28,080 nt of DNA from Mesotaenium endlicherianum (taxonomy: Eukaryota > Streptophyta > Zygnematophyceae > Zygnematales > Mesotaeniaceae): NCBI GenBank assembly GCA_009602735.1, contig WELA01004336.1, positions 188,399-216,478 on the forward strand, written 5' to 3'. Position numbers and translations under genes: made by a program. The notes under the pieces are model-generated. The model saw only the letters and a list, made by a program, of their open reading frames with translations, ran no database searches and was not told the origin of the DNA. Shown piece by piece: positions 1 through 10,326 of the stretch (the stretch's first letter is position 1; every line of letters starts with the position of its first letter).

Positions 1-23
1 GGGGGGGGGGTCTGGGGTTGCAG

Positions 24-932
24 GAAGGATGGCGTCAAGTTCTGGAACAGCCTCCACATCTCGCCCGTCCGCAACTGCGACGGCAAGGTGCGTGTGCGCG
101 TCACATGTGCACTTCTTACACGCGCACCCACACACACACACACAGACACATACTGCACACGTGCGTGCGCGCGCGCTTTTGGGCTCTGGCGCACGTGCAC
201 GTACAGACGCGCACACATGCATGCACAGGCACACGCACCCACGCATGCACAGACGCGTCGCGTATGCACATACACGCGGGCACAGGTGCACGCACGCGCT
301 TCTCAACCCCATCCGAAGCAAGATCTTGAGTTCCTTGCCCTCCCACTCCAGCATTTGCGCCAGTCTTGGACTCGTTCTCGGTCTTGGTCTCGGTCTGGGC
401 AAGGATGCAGATGCAGACGCCCGCATCCATGTGTCACAGCGTGGGGGTTCTGGCTGTGACGACCGTCGGGAGTAAAGTTGGTCAGCATCTGCCGCGCAAT
501 CCCAGTGAGATGGGGCCTAGAGTCTGTGCTCTAGGGACCGGGTTCTAGGGGCTAGGCTCTAGGGGCTAGGGTCTAGGGAGTAGGGTATAGGGACTGGGGT
601 CTAGGGCTGATGTATGTCTCTCTGGCGCACACTTAGCCTGCCTTCCCATCCCTGTGGCGATGGCCCTGGTGGTGGACGTGCGCGGGTGGGGAGAATTCGT
701 TGCATGCGTGCCTGTTTTGTTTTCCCCCTGCCCTCTTCTTGGAGCTCGTATTTGCGTGCGTGCGCGCGCATGTGTGTGTATCTGTGTGGCCGCGTGTGCA
801 CGCGCCTGCGTGTGCTGGTTTGTTGGTGCCTGAAAGATCTCAGTAAGACTTGTCAAGAGTGAAGTGGGTCTACTTTGCGGAGTCCTTGAAAGGGTGCCTG
901 CACTCCGCATGCGTGCTTGCGCACGCGCGCGC

Positions 933-977
<45 letters not shown>

Positions 978-1475
978 TCCTGCGTGTTTTGGTTTGGCTG
1001 TCCATTTGGTCAGCAGGAGGCGCTGGGTTTTCTTGTTCTGCTGAGATGCTCACCAAGGAAGCCGGAATCGCTGTACCACCGGCAGAGGGAGGATGCCGCG
1101 TTTTTTGTCTCGTGTTTTTTGTTGTGAAAAATTTGCGACAAACTGTTGAGGATACCCTTTCATGCGCTGTCGATGTACTTTTTGCTCGTGTCCCTCTGTA
1201 CCCTACAGCATATATAAGACACACTGTTTCATAATCTGATTGGCATGCGTATTTGGTGTGGCGGGGGGCGAATGGCAACGGGACAGGTGGCCTTTTTTTG
1301 CGGGGTGCAGCTTGACATCAGCATGCATCAGGACTCGAGCAAGGAGGTTGTGCCAGGTGGCACAGGCATGAGCCAGCGCATGCAGCAACTGGGTGCAGTA
1401 GGCGCCGTGAAAGTTGCTGTCAGAGGGCTGCAGGGTCAAGGCCTCAGGCGGTCCCTGGATTTGCCACGTCAGTAA
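24..1475 (+). CDS. 3' end of a PAS/LOV (twin-LOV-like) blue-light sensor gene, last two exons
   Basis: Two exons join in frame across a GT-AG intron. Exon 24-87 follows a TTGCAG acceptor and reads KDGVKFWNSLHISPVRNCDG then K; exon 1287-1475 opens VAFFCGVQLDIS and ends in TAA. Joined, they match the C-terminal strands of a flavin-binding LOV domain, whose usual text is KDG.FWN..ISPV...GK...F.GVQLD. The tail after the domain contains QLGAVGAVKVAVRGL, which I recall as typical of plant PAS/LOV (twin-LOV, LLP/PLP) proteins rather than phototropins, and no kinase domain follows before the stop. LOV proteins bind FMN and form a cysteinyl adduct in blue light; the adduct cysteine lies upstream of the window. 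The 5' part of the gene is missing. LOV assignment is firm; the twin-LOV subfamily is inference. Confidence 0.8.
100..300. repeat. CA-rich alternating purine-pyrimidine tract
   Basis: A run of CA dinucleotides near 127-152 sits in a longer stretch of ACGCAC/TGCATG-type alternating sequence. It lies inside the LOV-gene intron. Such alternating tracts can adopt Z-DNA; that is general knowledge and is not shown here. Confidence 0.8.
529..609 (+). repeat. degenerate telomere-like minisatellite (CTAGGG units)
   Basis: About eight irregular units of 8-10 bases, each built around CTAGGG, TTAGGG-like or ATAGGG cores (for example GGGGCTAGGCTCTAGGGG), follow one another. The plant telomere unit is TTTAGGG, so this resembles a decayed interstitial telomere or an independent G-rich minisatellite. 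It lies in the LOV-gene intron. Confidence 0.6.
922..976. repeat. (CG)n(GT)n microsatellite
   Basis: A short CG run passes directly into about 21 uninterrupted GT units ending at 976. It lies in the same intron as the CA tract but in the complementary sense, so the two tracts could pair within the pre-mRNA. Confidence 0.9.
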
Positions 1476-3600
1476 CTATGTTTTGTTCTGACATTAACAG
1501 GGATTTTGAAGGGAAAGGTCCTTGCAAGGGAGCATAGAATAGAGGATTATTGTTGATTGTTATTTAGACTCGATTTGCACGTCATTTTTGGACTATTGCG
1601 TGCCTTAGTGCAAGTATTCCCTCATGCAGTTAAGCCTTCGTTTCCCCTCACATAGACGGCATTTTACATAGACGGCATGAACGTAAGGGTTCTTTAATGC
1701 GTAGAGGAGGCTTGCTTTAACATTCTTCCAGTGTAAATCTATTACAAGCTTTAAAATTGGTCATGATTGCCAAAAGTATCCGCGGGAATAGTCGTATTCC
1801 AAGTTTTAGAGGGCCTTCATCTCATTCCACGTCCAGTGCCTACAATGCTCGTGGCTAATGTGCTGATGCGGTGACTAAGCACCCTAGCACACACTCATGC
1901 AAAACATTCATTGAGTCGTCCGGAGCCGTCTATTAACATAGGTGGGCCCTAATTGTGTTATGAACCTTTCATATTGCTCGCGATTTTGTATTCTACAACA
2001 ATTTCCCCAAACAAATGTTACAGAGGATCAATATGTGCATGTTAGATTTCACTAATTATCAATTTTCCTGTTTGAGATCGAAAACAAAGTCAACGTTTAT
2101 TTGTATTGTGTACTAAAGCGAATTAGAGGTTATTTACACTTATGGTTTAAGAGTACTGCTGCGTAAGAGGCGTAGTTGCAAAGTTCTTTGGAATGTAGTG
2201 TATCGACGACGTGTTACACTTCATCGAGTGTGTTGACAATGGTACGACCATTTGATATCGTAAATAATAATGAAAGGGCACATCAGCACATGTGCGACAT
2301 CCCTGAACGACTATAGTCTACCATACACTACTTCAACTGATCCTATCGTTTGACTAACACCACACAAGCACAAGTATGAGTATATGAGTGTTGTTTTAAT
2401 GAAATTTTGGTCATATATGGTGTCAACATCAACCTTATTACATACCAAGAAGTAGAAAAGTATCGAAATGATTATTCTATGACTGTGTGCTTGAAAGTGT
2501 ACGCTGTATATGCCAGAATCCAAAACAGCTGTCAAAGCAAACGACCAAAAAAAGTGTCAACATTCATGAATTTTTTATTAGCTATCCACAAATAATTGCC
2601 CAAACAGGTGCTTTTCACAATTTATACTATATGGTAGAGTACAATACAAACCTACCAATTCCACTAGCAACGTGCTCCAAAGAGGACGAGTTCTTAAGAA
2701 AGTAGCAAAAATTTTAGAGTATGGTCAGGCTCAATTGCAAGAAAGTCAAGAAGTCTTCTTGCTCAAAGTGATCATTGCACATAACATGTTCCCTTTGTTT
2801 TGTAGGCTAACCCTCATGTACCCGACACACCTGGCACCTTGGTAATGAAGATTTTAAGTACATATAGCTCACAAGGAAAGCAACAAACTGTGACCTATAA
2901 ATGTTAATAGAATCATTTGTCAGAAAGATGTGCATCTACATTTCTTTTAACTTTTAACAAATCTCTCTTTCAAAATATCAATCAAAACTAAAAAATGAAG
3001 CATATTAATTTGGACCAAACCAGCAGTATGCTGAAACTTGAAACTTATTTTCTCAATGTGTTCACATTGTCTAAGTTCTAATCATCGATTTTATTTTTTT
3101 TATTCATATTCTTTTTGAACCTTATATTAAATGCATGTTGGTGTGGGTACTTATATTCTCCAGTCTTATTACTGTATTAGAATCTATTTTTTATCAATAA
3201 AAAGGCGCACTGGTGGGCATGGGAAAAATTGTGGAGATTCAAATGCCAAAAAACAGTTGAAAAATGAATTGTTGATCATACATCCTAGTTATCACGCAAA
3301 CTTAAAGATGAACAGGAGCTCGTTATGACGTGTTGCACATGGATGCACATGGTTGGACACATTTGCATACAGGTTGATAGACGTTGCACCCAGGTTATAC
3401 ACAAGTTTTACATTGTGGCACATGTACTTGTGGGCTGCTTTTTGCATTTTGGGCCAAATGTGGGCTCTTGTTATGACGTGATTTTTGAGACTAAGATTGA
3501 TTATTCAGACACGTAGACATGAAATCCAGGTTGGTCCAAGCAAGTCCTCATACGGACATCGGCCGACAATTTGTCTGTTCAAGACCTGCTCGAGATATGC
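1476..3600. other. AT-rich region downstream of the LOV gene; no gene recognised
   Basis: This should hold the 3' UTR and polyadenylation region of the LOV gene at its left end. Beyond that it is AT-rich with only short, compositionally random open frames (at most about 78 codons). I see no conserved motif, tRNA, terminal repeats or retroelement similarity. Confidence 0.6.
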
Positions 3601-3660
3601 TTGAGACCACTTGAGACAACTTGAGATGACTTGAGACCACTCGACACAACTCGACACAAC
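3601..3660 (+). repeat. 10-bp tandem repeat, six units
   Basis: Six consecutive decamers in exact register: TTGAGACCAC, TTGAGACAAC, TTGAGATGAC, TTGAGACCAC, then TCGACACAAC twice. The array directly abuts the inverted repeat that begins at 3665 and shares its CGAGAC/CGACAC core. Confidence 0.85.
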
Positions 3661-3822
3661 TAGAGTGTCGAGACCATGGGGTGCTAACTCTTTTCATATG
3701 AAGGGGCCTTTTGGCGAAAAGAATCAAAGTATTTTCGGTTGGCGATTTTTTTAATAATTCTTGCGTTTGTACGAAGAAATTCAATATTGACGAATTGTGG
3801 TGACTTATTTCAAAAGGTCTAA

Positions 3823-4474
3823 GGGCCAGTTTACAGTGGCCAAATCGATGCCGAGTTGATTGATTGAAAAGTGCTTCGCTGTACCTTGAAGTACATTTTT
3901 GAATTTAGCGATGAAACTTGTGTTTACAGTGGTGTCAAGGCGCGACGCGATTGATTGAAGTTTGTGAAGAATTTGATTGAACTTTCTGGTTTCAATCAAT
4001 CGACCTCGCCTTTTCAATTTTGCTCTCGAGCAGAATTGAAATTCTGGAATGTGTTCAACCCCTCAAATGACCCCTCCTCGACGACCACTCAATCGACAAG
4101 GACTGTCGGTATTAGGTAGGGAAATCAAATGAGGATGTACCCAAGGAGTACTTTCTTCTTTTTTGCTACCCATTTCGGTACGACAAGGAGTACAGAAAAA
4201 AAATATCTGCAAGATGAACGATGCACGATGTTAACATATGCTTTGTGAGATCTGACCAAGCCCGGAAATGACGCAGAGACGAAACGCGACATTATGTGGA
4301 GGGGATTGTACCATTTCCCTCAATCAATTTTGTGCCTGTGCACTGTAAACGCTTTTTTGTATAGCTGTTTGAAACTTAGTTGTCTATTTTGTCTTCGTTG
4401 CTTCAATCTCGTGATTTCCAATTCCGCCATTCGCGTCGATCAATTGAGTGCCTGTGGCCACTGTAAACTGGCCC
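3823..4474. mobile_element. Tourist/PIF-Harbinger-like MITE with TAA target duplication
   Basis: The ends are perfect 20-bp terminal inverted repeats, GGGCCAGTTTACAGTGGCCA at 3823-3842 and its complement at 4455-4474, flanked by TAA at 3820-3822 and 4475-4477. A 3-bp TWA duplication and G-rich termini are the hallmarks of the PIF/Harbinger superfamily and its Tourist-type MITEs. The 652-bp interior has no transposase frame, so mobilisation would need an enzyme supplied elsewhere. Subterminal sequence is partly symmetric as well (ATCGATGC near the left end, GCGTCGAT near the right). Confidence 0.85.
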
Positions 4475-4530
4475 TAACGACATTGCACCAAGGGTGCTGT
4501 CCCATTAGATGTTTTGCACTCCCTAAAATG

Positions 4531-4548
4531 TTTAGGGAGCTCCCTAAA
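4531..4548. repeat. 18-bp perfect palindrome
   Basis: TTTAGGGAGCTCCCTAAA is a perfect palindrome just outside the MITE. Partial copies of its half-site occur nearby (CTCCCTAAAA at 4519, CATTTAGGGAAG at 4582, GCTCCCTAAG near 4892). Function unknown. Confidence 0.7.
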
Positions 4549-5561
4549 CTCGTAGGCGTCGTCAGCAATGCATTAGTGAAGCATTTAGGGAAGCGCATCG
4601 ACGGCGCAATAGATACTCAAGCCTATTCAAGCGACCTATGCCACGTTTGATTTGGACTTTGAACATCAATGGTCCATTTGAAGTGGAGTGTGTGGGCGTG
4701 TGCTACTTTTATGTGCCATGTGACCGACGCCCAATTATAGCAACGAACAAGCTTAGAGAGGCGTTTGAAAACATACCGGTGTTTATGTCCTAAATACGTC
4801 CCTTAAAGACCACCGACGTGACTACACCCAACATAGTCGGGCACCTGGGCCAACAAATACACACCTGAGACTAGGTGACAAAAATATAGGTAGCTCCCTA
4901 AGTACCAACTTGGCAAATTAGGAAGCCTCGAATGTGCTTTTGTGCCTGTTGGCCATTGGTTCGTTTTGCGTCGACACGCAAGATAGCCTTAGGCAGCGTC
5001 TTAGGCAAGGAAGTATGCTCTAATAGGATAACGCTCCAAGAATCAATTCCATGGCCATCTCTGTGATATATCCGACCACATATGATGTGATATTTGTCAA
5101 TATAATACAACTATAGCCGCTTTTGTCGAGGTTGTTGCGCCAAATCTCAATCGTTCGCATGCATATACCGATACGCACTGCGTCGAAATTGAACACTGCG
5201 CTGAAAATCAATGAGGCAAAGATTTCGGCGAACGTCCTTGCAAAGTTTGCAAAAACAATTAATATTTTGGGAAACGTTGTGACAGTTAGCACCCCATGGT
5301 CGAGACTCGACACCTTTCGAGGACGGAGTACCGGTCAAAAGTAGACGAAAGTGGTCAAACAGTGGTTGAGCTTTCAAGAGAGGTCAAATGCAACCACCTG
5401 TCGATATATTGGCTCTGGTACAGCTCTGGTACAATGGCTCGCGGCGTTGAGTTGCGAACGATGACGTGCAGGCTCTGCGGACATGGATAAGGACCTTACC
5501 AACACCCGTCGAAACAGCCGCTATGATCCGTTTTCACGTGGCTGAAACGTACATACTCTAA

Positions 5562-6460
5562 GGGCTGGTTTAGAATGGGCACTCGCGAAATATTCTATTC
5601 CGCACATCGCGCTATCAAGTTTTCTGCTATTCAATCTTCTAGAACTTCATTCAATTGTACAAGTGACCGAATTCAATAATTTTCAAAGTCTTTGGTTTAA
5701 AGTGGCCACACGTCCTTGCTATCCCATCGTCGCTAAAATGCCCCGATTTCACGAGGGTCATGATTTGCAGCTCACGAGTCTTTCAAAACTGGCGTGAAAG
5801 TACGTCAGTGAGTACAGTAGGCGGGGAGAGCAAGGTCGTATTTGGCATGTACCCCGGTGTACCTCGCACGATTTACGACTCGGAGTCCGTAAGATAAGAA
5901 CGAGAACTTGTCTCAATTACAGGTTCTCGTAATTGAGAACCTGTAATTCAGGTTCTCAATTGAGGTCAATTGCGTTTTCTACTATCCAGTTCACTTTTAG
6001 CCGTTTTCCAATTGTAGGCGCGACTGAAATGGGTAGCATGGAGCGCGCAAAAGTGCACTCTAACAGTCCGGCTCCATTGAGCATAACTTGCATACCCGCA
6101 CGTCAATTTGCACCTAGATTTTACCACCTTTAATTCGCAAACTCGTGTACCGGGGTAGATTCATTCATCGAGGAGGATATCTTGTTTATCCACAAAACTC
6201 GCTTTTATGTTGAGAATATTTCTTTGAAATTGTCAGACGCACACAAATTTGTCGCCATGCACGCCCCTCTGTTGCCAAATAGAACCCGCATCTCGACGAG
6301 TGCCTCCAGGTACTCCGGAGGGGAGTTTTTTTGAAGACTACTCTTCACTACTTCAAAAAACGCAATTTCGTGAATTTCGTAAGACCCTGGTAGTTCATTG
6401 GTCGCTTTTTGTGTGCAATGACATGAGCACTCGCAAATGTGTATCGCAAATTTGGCCGCC
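5562..6460. repeat. dispersed repeat related to the 9406-9880 region
   Basis: TAA followed by GGGCTGGTTTAGAATGGGCA at 5562 matches 9406 (GGCCTGGTTTAGAGTGGGCA), and the similarity continues through TTCTATTCCGC.CATCGCGCTAT. Further on, 6298-6460 (CCTCCAGGTACTC, then TTTTGAAGAC and CTTCACTACTTCAAA) matches the reverse complement of 9720-9880. The ends resemble the MITE termini at 3823, suggesting one family of diverged TIR elements. No confident right end was found. Confidence 0.5.
5915..5948. repeat. perfect 14-bp-stem hairpin
   Basis: AATTACAGGTTCTC at 5915-5928 and GAGAACCTGTAATT at 5935-5948 form a perfect stem around a 6-base loop. A third half-site, CAGGTTCTCAATTGAG, follows directly at 5949, so alternative pairings exist. 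No T-run follows it that would suggest a terminator. Confidence 0.85.
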
Positions 6461-6963
6461 CGAGGTACGTTTCTGTCCCTGGGTATTTTTTGGGCATGGC
6501 AGAAGCCGACTACAGATGGTTCCAATTTCGTGAGCCAAAATTTTACACATGCCAATCCAATTTTTGGTTCCATCTTCTCGTTTCCCTCCATTACAGTTCG
6601 AAGTGTCGAGAGAGAGAATTGCAGTTTTGCATAGAGGATGTTGTAGTGATTCTTGTGGTTGTTAAACATAGGGAGGGTGGAGGTGTCGTGCCTAACAGCG
6701 TCGGACCCCTGGCACGTGCGTGGCTTCTCAGCGTGTGCCTTCAACCTGGTCAACGTGTCGGCGGTCCTTTTCGCGTGCGGGAATTCCCTGGTCGTTTGGT
6801 CGGTGCGTTGCTGCACGTGGGGAATCACCCGGGTTGATCGACCTTTGCACGTGTGTCGGTGGCAGACTAGCTGGGGGTTGACCCATTCCTCGTCTTCCTG
6901 CATTTGCATCATGCGGTGAAGCATCCCACACCCAGTGCTTCCCATGCTCAACCAGTTCCTCAT
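6205..6963 (-). other. unassigned 252-codon open frame, probably not a gene
   Basis: This is the longest open frame in the left 10 kb outside the retroelements. The translation shows no domain I recognise, and part of it (around 6298-6460) lies in repeat DNA shared, inverted and diverged, with 9720-9880, where the frame is not kept. Composition (several Cys, His and Met, no clear hydrophobic segments) gives no clue to function. Splicing could join part of it to other exons, but I see no supporting boundary. Confidence 0.2.
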
Positions 6964-7482
6964 TCCACACTACCAACACTTGGTAGAAATTTTTGAAAAG
7001 TTAGCTTATCCTCAGTTTCCCTTACAAGGACAGAAGCGTCTTACTTCCATACTGGCTTTCGTACAAGTTGAGGGTTTACAGAATGAACAAGTTTGTAGTT
7101 TGCAGAAATCACGTCTAAACAGCTTAACAGGCAATGCCAGATTCATAAAAAATTGCCCTTCAAGGCTTTCGCTTAACTTTCACAAAGTCACAGCTTACAA
7201 AACTCTGAAACTGCACATTTATGCTGGCCTGGTCTGAGCTCTTCGCTCAACACCGCGCCTTAACAGTTCTTCACTACTTGGCTGGGCTCACTCAGTTCTT
7301 CACTGAGAGCTTTACTTATTAATACTATTCTTGCTATCAGCAATTCGACACTTGAGACTTCAGAGAACTTGGAAACTAACACAGCACTCACCATTTTCAA
7401 TGACTTTTGCATGCTTGTGGTGTTTGACCCGAACCTGTGCTAATCTCCTAACAGATTCTATTTTGCAGCTCTCTACTTTCTA

Positions 7483-8226
7483 TGTAAGGTCATAGGTTTA
7501 TAAAGTGCATTTTTGAGTTTCATGAAAGTATGTTTTGATTGTATAGTAGTGTAAAGTGCATTTTTGTGGTCATTTCGATATAAAGTTCATCGAATTTGGT
7601 CAAGTATTGAGAGAGTTATGGATTTCCAAAGTTTAATTAGTTTTGAAGTCGGTTGACGACTGTCCTTAATTCGCGGTGAGCGCGACCGTCGGATTGACCG
7701 ACAGCGTCGAGCGATCTGGCCCGTTAGAATGAACTCGAACCTTCACGTAAGTTCGGCTGGCGCGGAGTGCCGACTAGGTCGATTTACCTAGAAGTTTCGG
7801 TTTGGCCTAGCGCGTCTAAGATAGAATATTCTAGTAATGTCGATGCATGTATGTGGACGTCAATTCGGCCTGACACGTCAGATTAGACTGATCTGGCTTA
7901 CTCACGAATATTCTAGAAGGGACGATTTGACCAACACTTAGGAAAATCCGTAGCTTCCTCCTAGAGGGGAGCACTTAGGCAGAAAATTATAAATAGGCAT
8001 AACTTCTTTGTTTCTTATCAGTTTTCACTTCTGTAAATTTCTACGGGTTTGTAATGACAAGGCCTTTCATCCTACACCATTTGTGAGCAGTTTCTTGCTA
8101 CTCAAAAAGTTGAGTAATTTTCCTAAGCTTTGTTAGTGATATGCCGCTGCACTCTTTAGTATGATTGCAACTAGTTCCTTTCCTCGTGAGTCACTACGCT
8201 TCCACTAGGGCACTTTGCCCCTTTCA
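7483..8226 (+). mobile_element. solo LTR (744 bp) with TTCTA target duplication
   Basis: The insert starts TGTAAGGTCATAGG and ends TTTGCCCCTTTCA, giving TG...CA ends, and is flanked by TTCTA at 7478-7482 and 8227-8231. The inverted paralogue near 11085-11100 reads continuously through CTTTCTACC with no insert, which proves the empty site. The length, 5-bp duplication and TG/CA ends identify an LTR left by recombination between the two LTRs of an element. It is unrelated to the A/B LTR it sits in. Confidence 0.9.
7988..7995 (+). promoter_or_regulatory. TATA box candidate in the solo LTR
   Basis: TATAAATA lies about two thirds of the way into the solo LTR, a usual place for the LTR promoter at the U3/R border. 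It supports plus orientation for this LTR. Confidence 0.5.
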
Positions 8227-9109
8227 TTCTACCAGCGAGATCCCCTCTTGGAAACTCCTGAGGTCTAACCTTTCTATGATGCACTAAGAAGAAATCTTCC
8301 AACGTCGGCAGAAGCGTGGCGTCTCGGGCTCTTCTGTGGCCTTGGGAACTCCTTCTTCTTCGCGCTCCTTCTGCACCTGCTCCTTCAGCTTCCTTGACAA
8401 CGATGCGAGCAAGAATAAGGCAGCTTCAAGCAGGACTCGTGCCTTTCACAGGCACCACACATTATCCTCTCTCGAGAATGCCAGTGCTTAGTCACAGCGC
8501 CTAGCTTGCATGCCGTCCTTACCTAGCAGCCCTCAAATAGCTTTAGAAGTTGTCACTCAGCATGCATGCACGCCTTGTGACTGTCGTGCGTGACTGCTTA
8601 GCCTTTCAGTTGGCAATCACGCCTATGTGGCTGGCGGCTGGCAGCGTTTGAGATGAAGGCTCAAGCCGTGACTGGTCACTCGAGGGTCTTGGCCGAGGTG
8701 GCACACAACGCCTCTGCAACATCCCTGCTGTACTTGGCTTAGATAGCCGATTGATCAGTACCTTACTTGGCACTTGTTGGGCTGGCTCATTGCTGGTTCC
8801 AGGCCCCTAGCCTTTCGGCTGACTACTCCGTCCAAATCCCCATCCATCTTTGGGTGTGGGGTTTTACGTGTCGTGACCACTTTGACAGTGATAACGACTT
8901 GGACATAACAGCTGACTGAGATAACTCAGTCCTTTGGTCGGTGAGTCAACGCTGACTTTTGTACCTGGCGGCCGTGACTTGCGCTGCGCGTGCGGCACCG
9001 TCAAGTGGATAGCAGTCGCGACAGAGGTGAAGAAAATATTTATGTGTAGTCTTTTGAATATTTGTCTGCCTGCCCAAATGCCAAGAGATTCATAGAACTA
9101 CCATGCCCG

Positions 9110-9740
9110 TTCATGTCGGCGTGTAGCGGAGGTCACGGCGTTGAGTGGCAATTAGAGATTTTGGTCCTATTGGAAGAGGTGAAAGAGGTTTCACCTGAGA
9201 TATATTTGAACCCAAAAGTTGGCTGACGAGGCCTACAATTTCTGGGTATTATTGAACCCGTTTTTGCAGCCAAGAATTGCTCAATGGGGCCGGACTGTAA
9301 ACATCGAAAATGGTCAAGTTTTCAAACTATTTCGCCGCGTTGTACGGCCGGGTACAAACGGGTTCAGTCGAATTGATTAGAATCGCTCGTTTTTGCCCAC
9401 TTTAAGGCCTGGTTTAGAGTGGGCACTCGCGACGATGTTCTATTCCGCTCATCGCGCTATTCCGGTTTGGGCGCTATTCTGAACCTCAATAGTAAAAAAA
9501 CCTATCCAAATGAAAAAGTCACCAAATTTGAACTCTTGCAGCTCGGACCCATTGAGCGATTGATGCCTGCAAAAACGGATTCAAAAATACTCAGAATTCG
9601 TAGGCCTCGTCGGATCAGCGTCAGCAAGCTTGAGGTGAAATAGATTGTCAGGTGAACCTGGGTGAACTCCCTTTCACCTCCTTCAATAGACCGCTTCCTC
9701 TTATCGCCACTCAACGCCGTGATCTTTGAAAATATTGGAA
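9110..9740. repeat. diverged fold-back (palindromic) element centred near 9407
   Basis: The reverse complement of the left arm (about 9110-9405) aligns along its length with the right arm (9406-9740). Shared blocks include CCCATTGAGC, TGCAAAAACGG.TTC, TAGGCCTCGTC and GCCACTCAACGCCGTGA. At the centre, TGCCCACTTTAAGGCC faces GGCCTGGTTTAGAGTGGGCA, which look like two MITE-type ends back to back. No coding capacity was recognised. It lies between two head-to-head LTRs. Confidence 0.65.
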
Positions 9741-10326
9741 CAAATGTGCGAATGCTCATCTCGTTAGATTGTAAAAACAAGCAATGAGAGCCATGGGTTT
9801 GACGTAACTCACGGGAGGTGCATAATTTGAAGTAGTGAAGACTGGTCTTCAAAAATGCTTCCACCCTGAGTACCTGGAGGCAAAAACGAAAGCGGGGGGG
9901 CTATTTGGTACTATTTGGGCAACAGAGCGGTGTGCATATCGGCAAAACAATGTGGATATGACGATCTGGGCGGATGAACAGAATATCTTCGTCGACGAAT
10001 GACCACTCCTCGGTACACGAGTAGCCGCAGAGTGGAAACATCAAGGTGCAGGTGCAAGTTCTGGGCATGCATTTTTTGCTCAATGGGTCCGGGCTGTTGG
10101 TTTACAGTGAGCACTCATCCCTACTATTCCATCGACCGTCAAATTCTCCTATTACCAGCGTCGCAAATTGTATCACCTCTTTTAGCGGCGGGATAGGTCA
10201 CATCCAGAAAAACATTGGTAGAGGGGGATGGATTAGTCAACTTTGACGTGTACTTGGCACGACCGATGATCCCAGAATAGAAAGATTGTGTGTGTCGATT
10301 CTTGAAAACGCAAATGACCTCTCGAG
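9741..10326. other. spacer between fold-back element and element A
   Basis: The left part (to about 9880) is an inverted, diverged copy of 6298-6460. Around 10069-10110 the text TGCTCAATGGGTCCGGGCTG, followed by GGTTTACAGTGAGCACTC, resembles the MITE-family terminus with the same CCCATTGAGCA flank seen at 9290 and 9550. No gene is seen. Confidence 0.45.

Larger units (their letters stand above)
88..1286 (+). other. intron of the LOV-protein gene, rich in simple repeats
   Basis: Donor is AAG|GTGCGT at 87/88 and acceptor is GGACAG|GTGG at 1286/1287. Both boundaries are set by continuity of the LOV reading frame, which passes from DGK to VAFF. The 1199-bp intron consists largely of CA/TG and CG alternating tracts plus a CTAGGG-type minisatellite. 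Open frames inside it on both strands translate to Thr/His/Ala- or Cys/Val-rich low complexity and are not genes. Confidence 0.75.
3665..5313. mobile_element. candidate inverted-repeat DNA element enclosing a MITE
   Basis: GTGTCGAG-ACCATGGGGTGCTAACT at 3665-3689 recurs inverted at 5284-5313, with a 5-base insertion between an 8-base and a 17-base perfect block. The 1.65 kb between contains no recognisable transposase, so this would be non-autonomous. No target duplication was identified. The MITE at 3823-4474 is nested inside. A chance or secondary inverted repeat remains possible. Confidence 0.4.
7041..9023 (-). repeat. LTR/leader copy of the A/B Ty3 family, minus orientation
   Basis: Read on the minus strand from 9023, this copy begins TGTCGCGACTGCTATCCACT, the same terminus as element A at 10327, and stays similar to A through the U3-like part and the leader down to about 7041. 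It also matches element B's leader (26740-27079). A 744-bp solo LTR plus 5-bp duplication interrupts it; without that it is about 1.23 kb, close to A's equivalent. No gag follows to the left, so it is a solo or truncated end. The inner LTR boundary could not be fixed because no primer-binding site was recognised. Confidence 0.75.

Noticed and set aside
529..609. Chromosome end (telomere)
   Set aside because: Only about 80 bases of irregular units, bounded on both sides by unique sequence and located inside an intron.
88..1000. Open frames of 60-148 codons on both strands at the left end
   Set aside because: They are translations of CA/TG/CG repeats within the intron of the LOV gene.
8316..8504. 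Small protein-coding gene with a paralogue on the opposite strand at 10823-11005
   Set aside because: Both frames lie in the two inverted LTR copies; their similarity is explained by the shared LTR, and the N-terminal residues differ by frameshifts.
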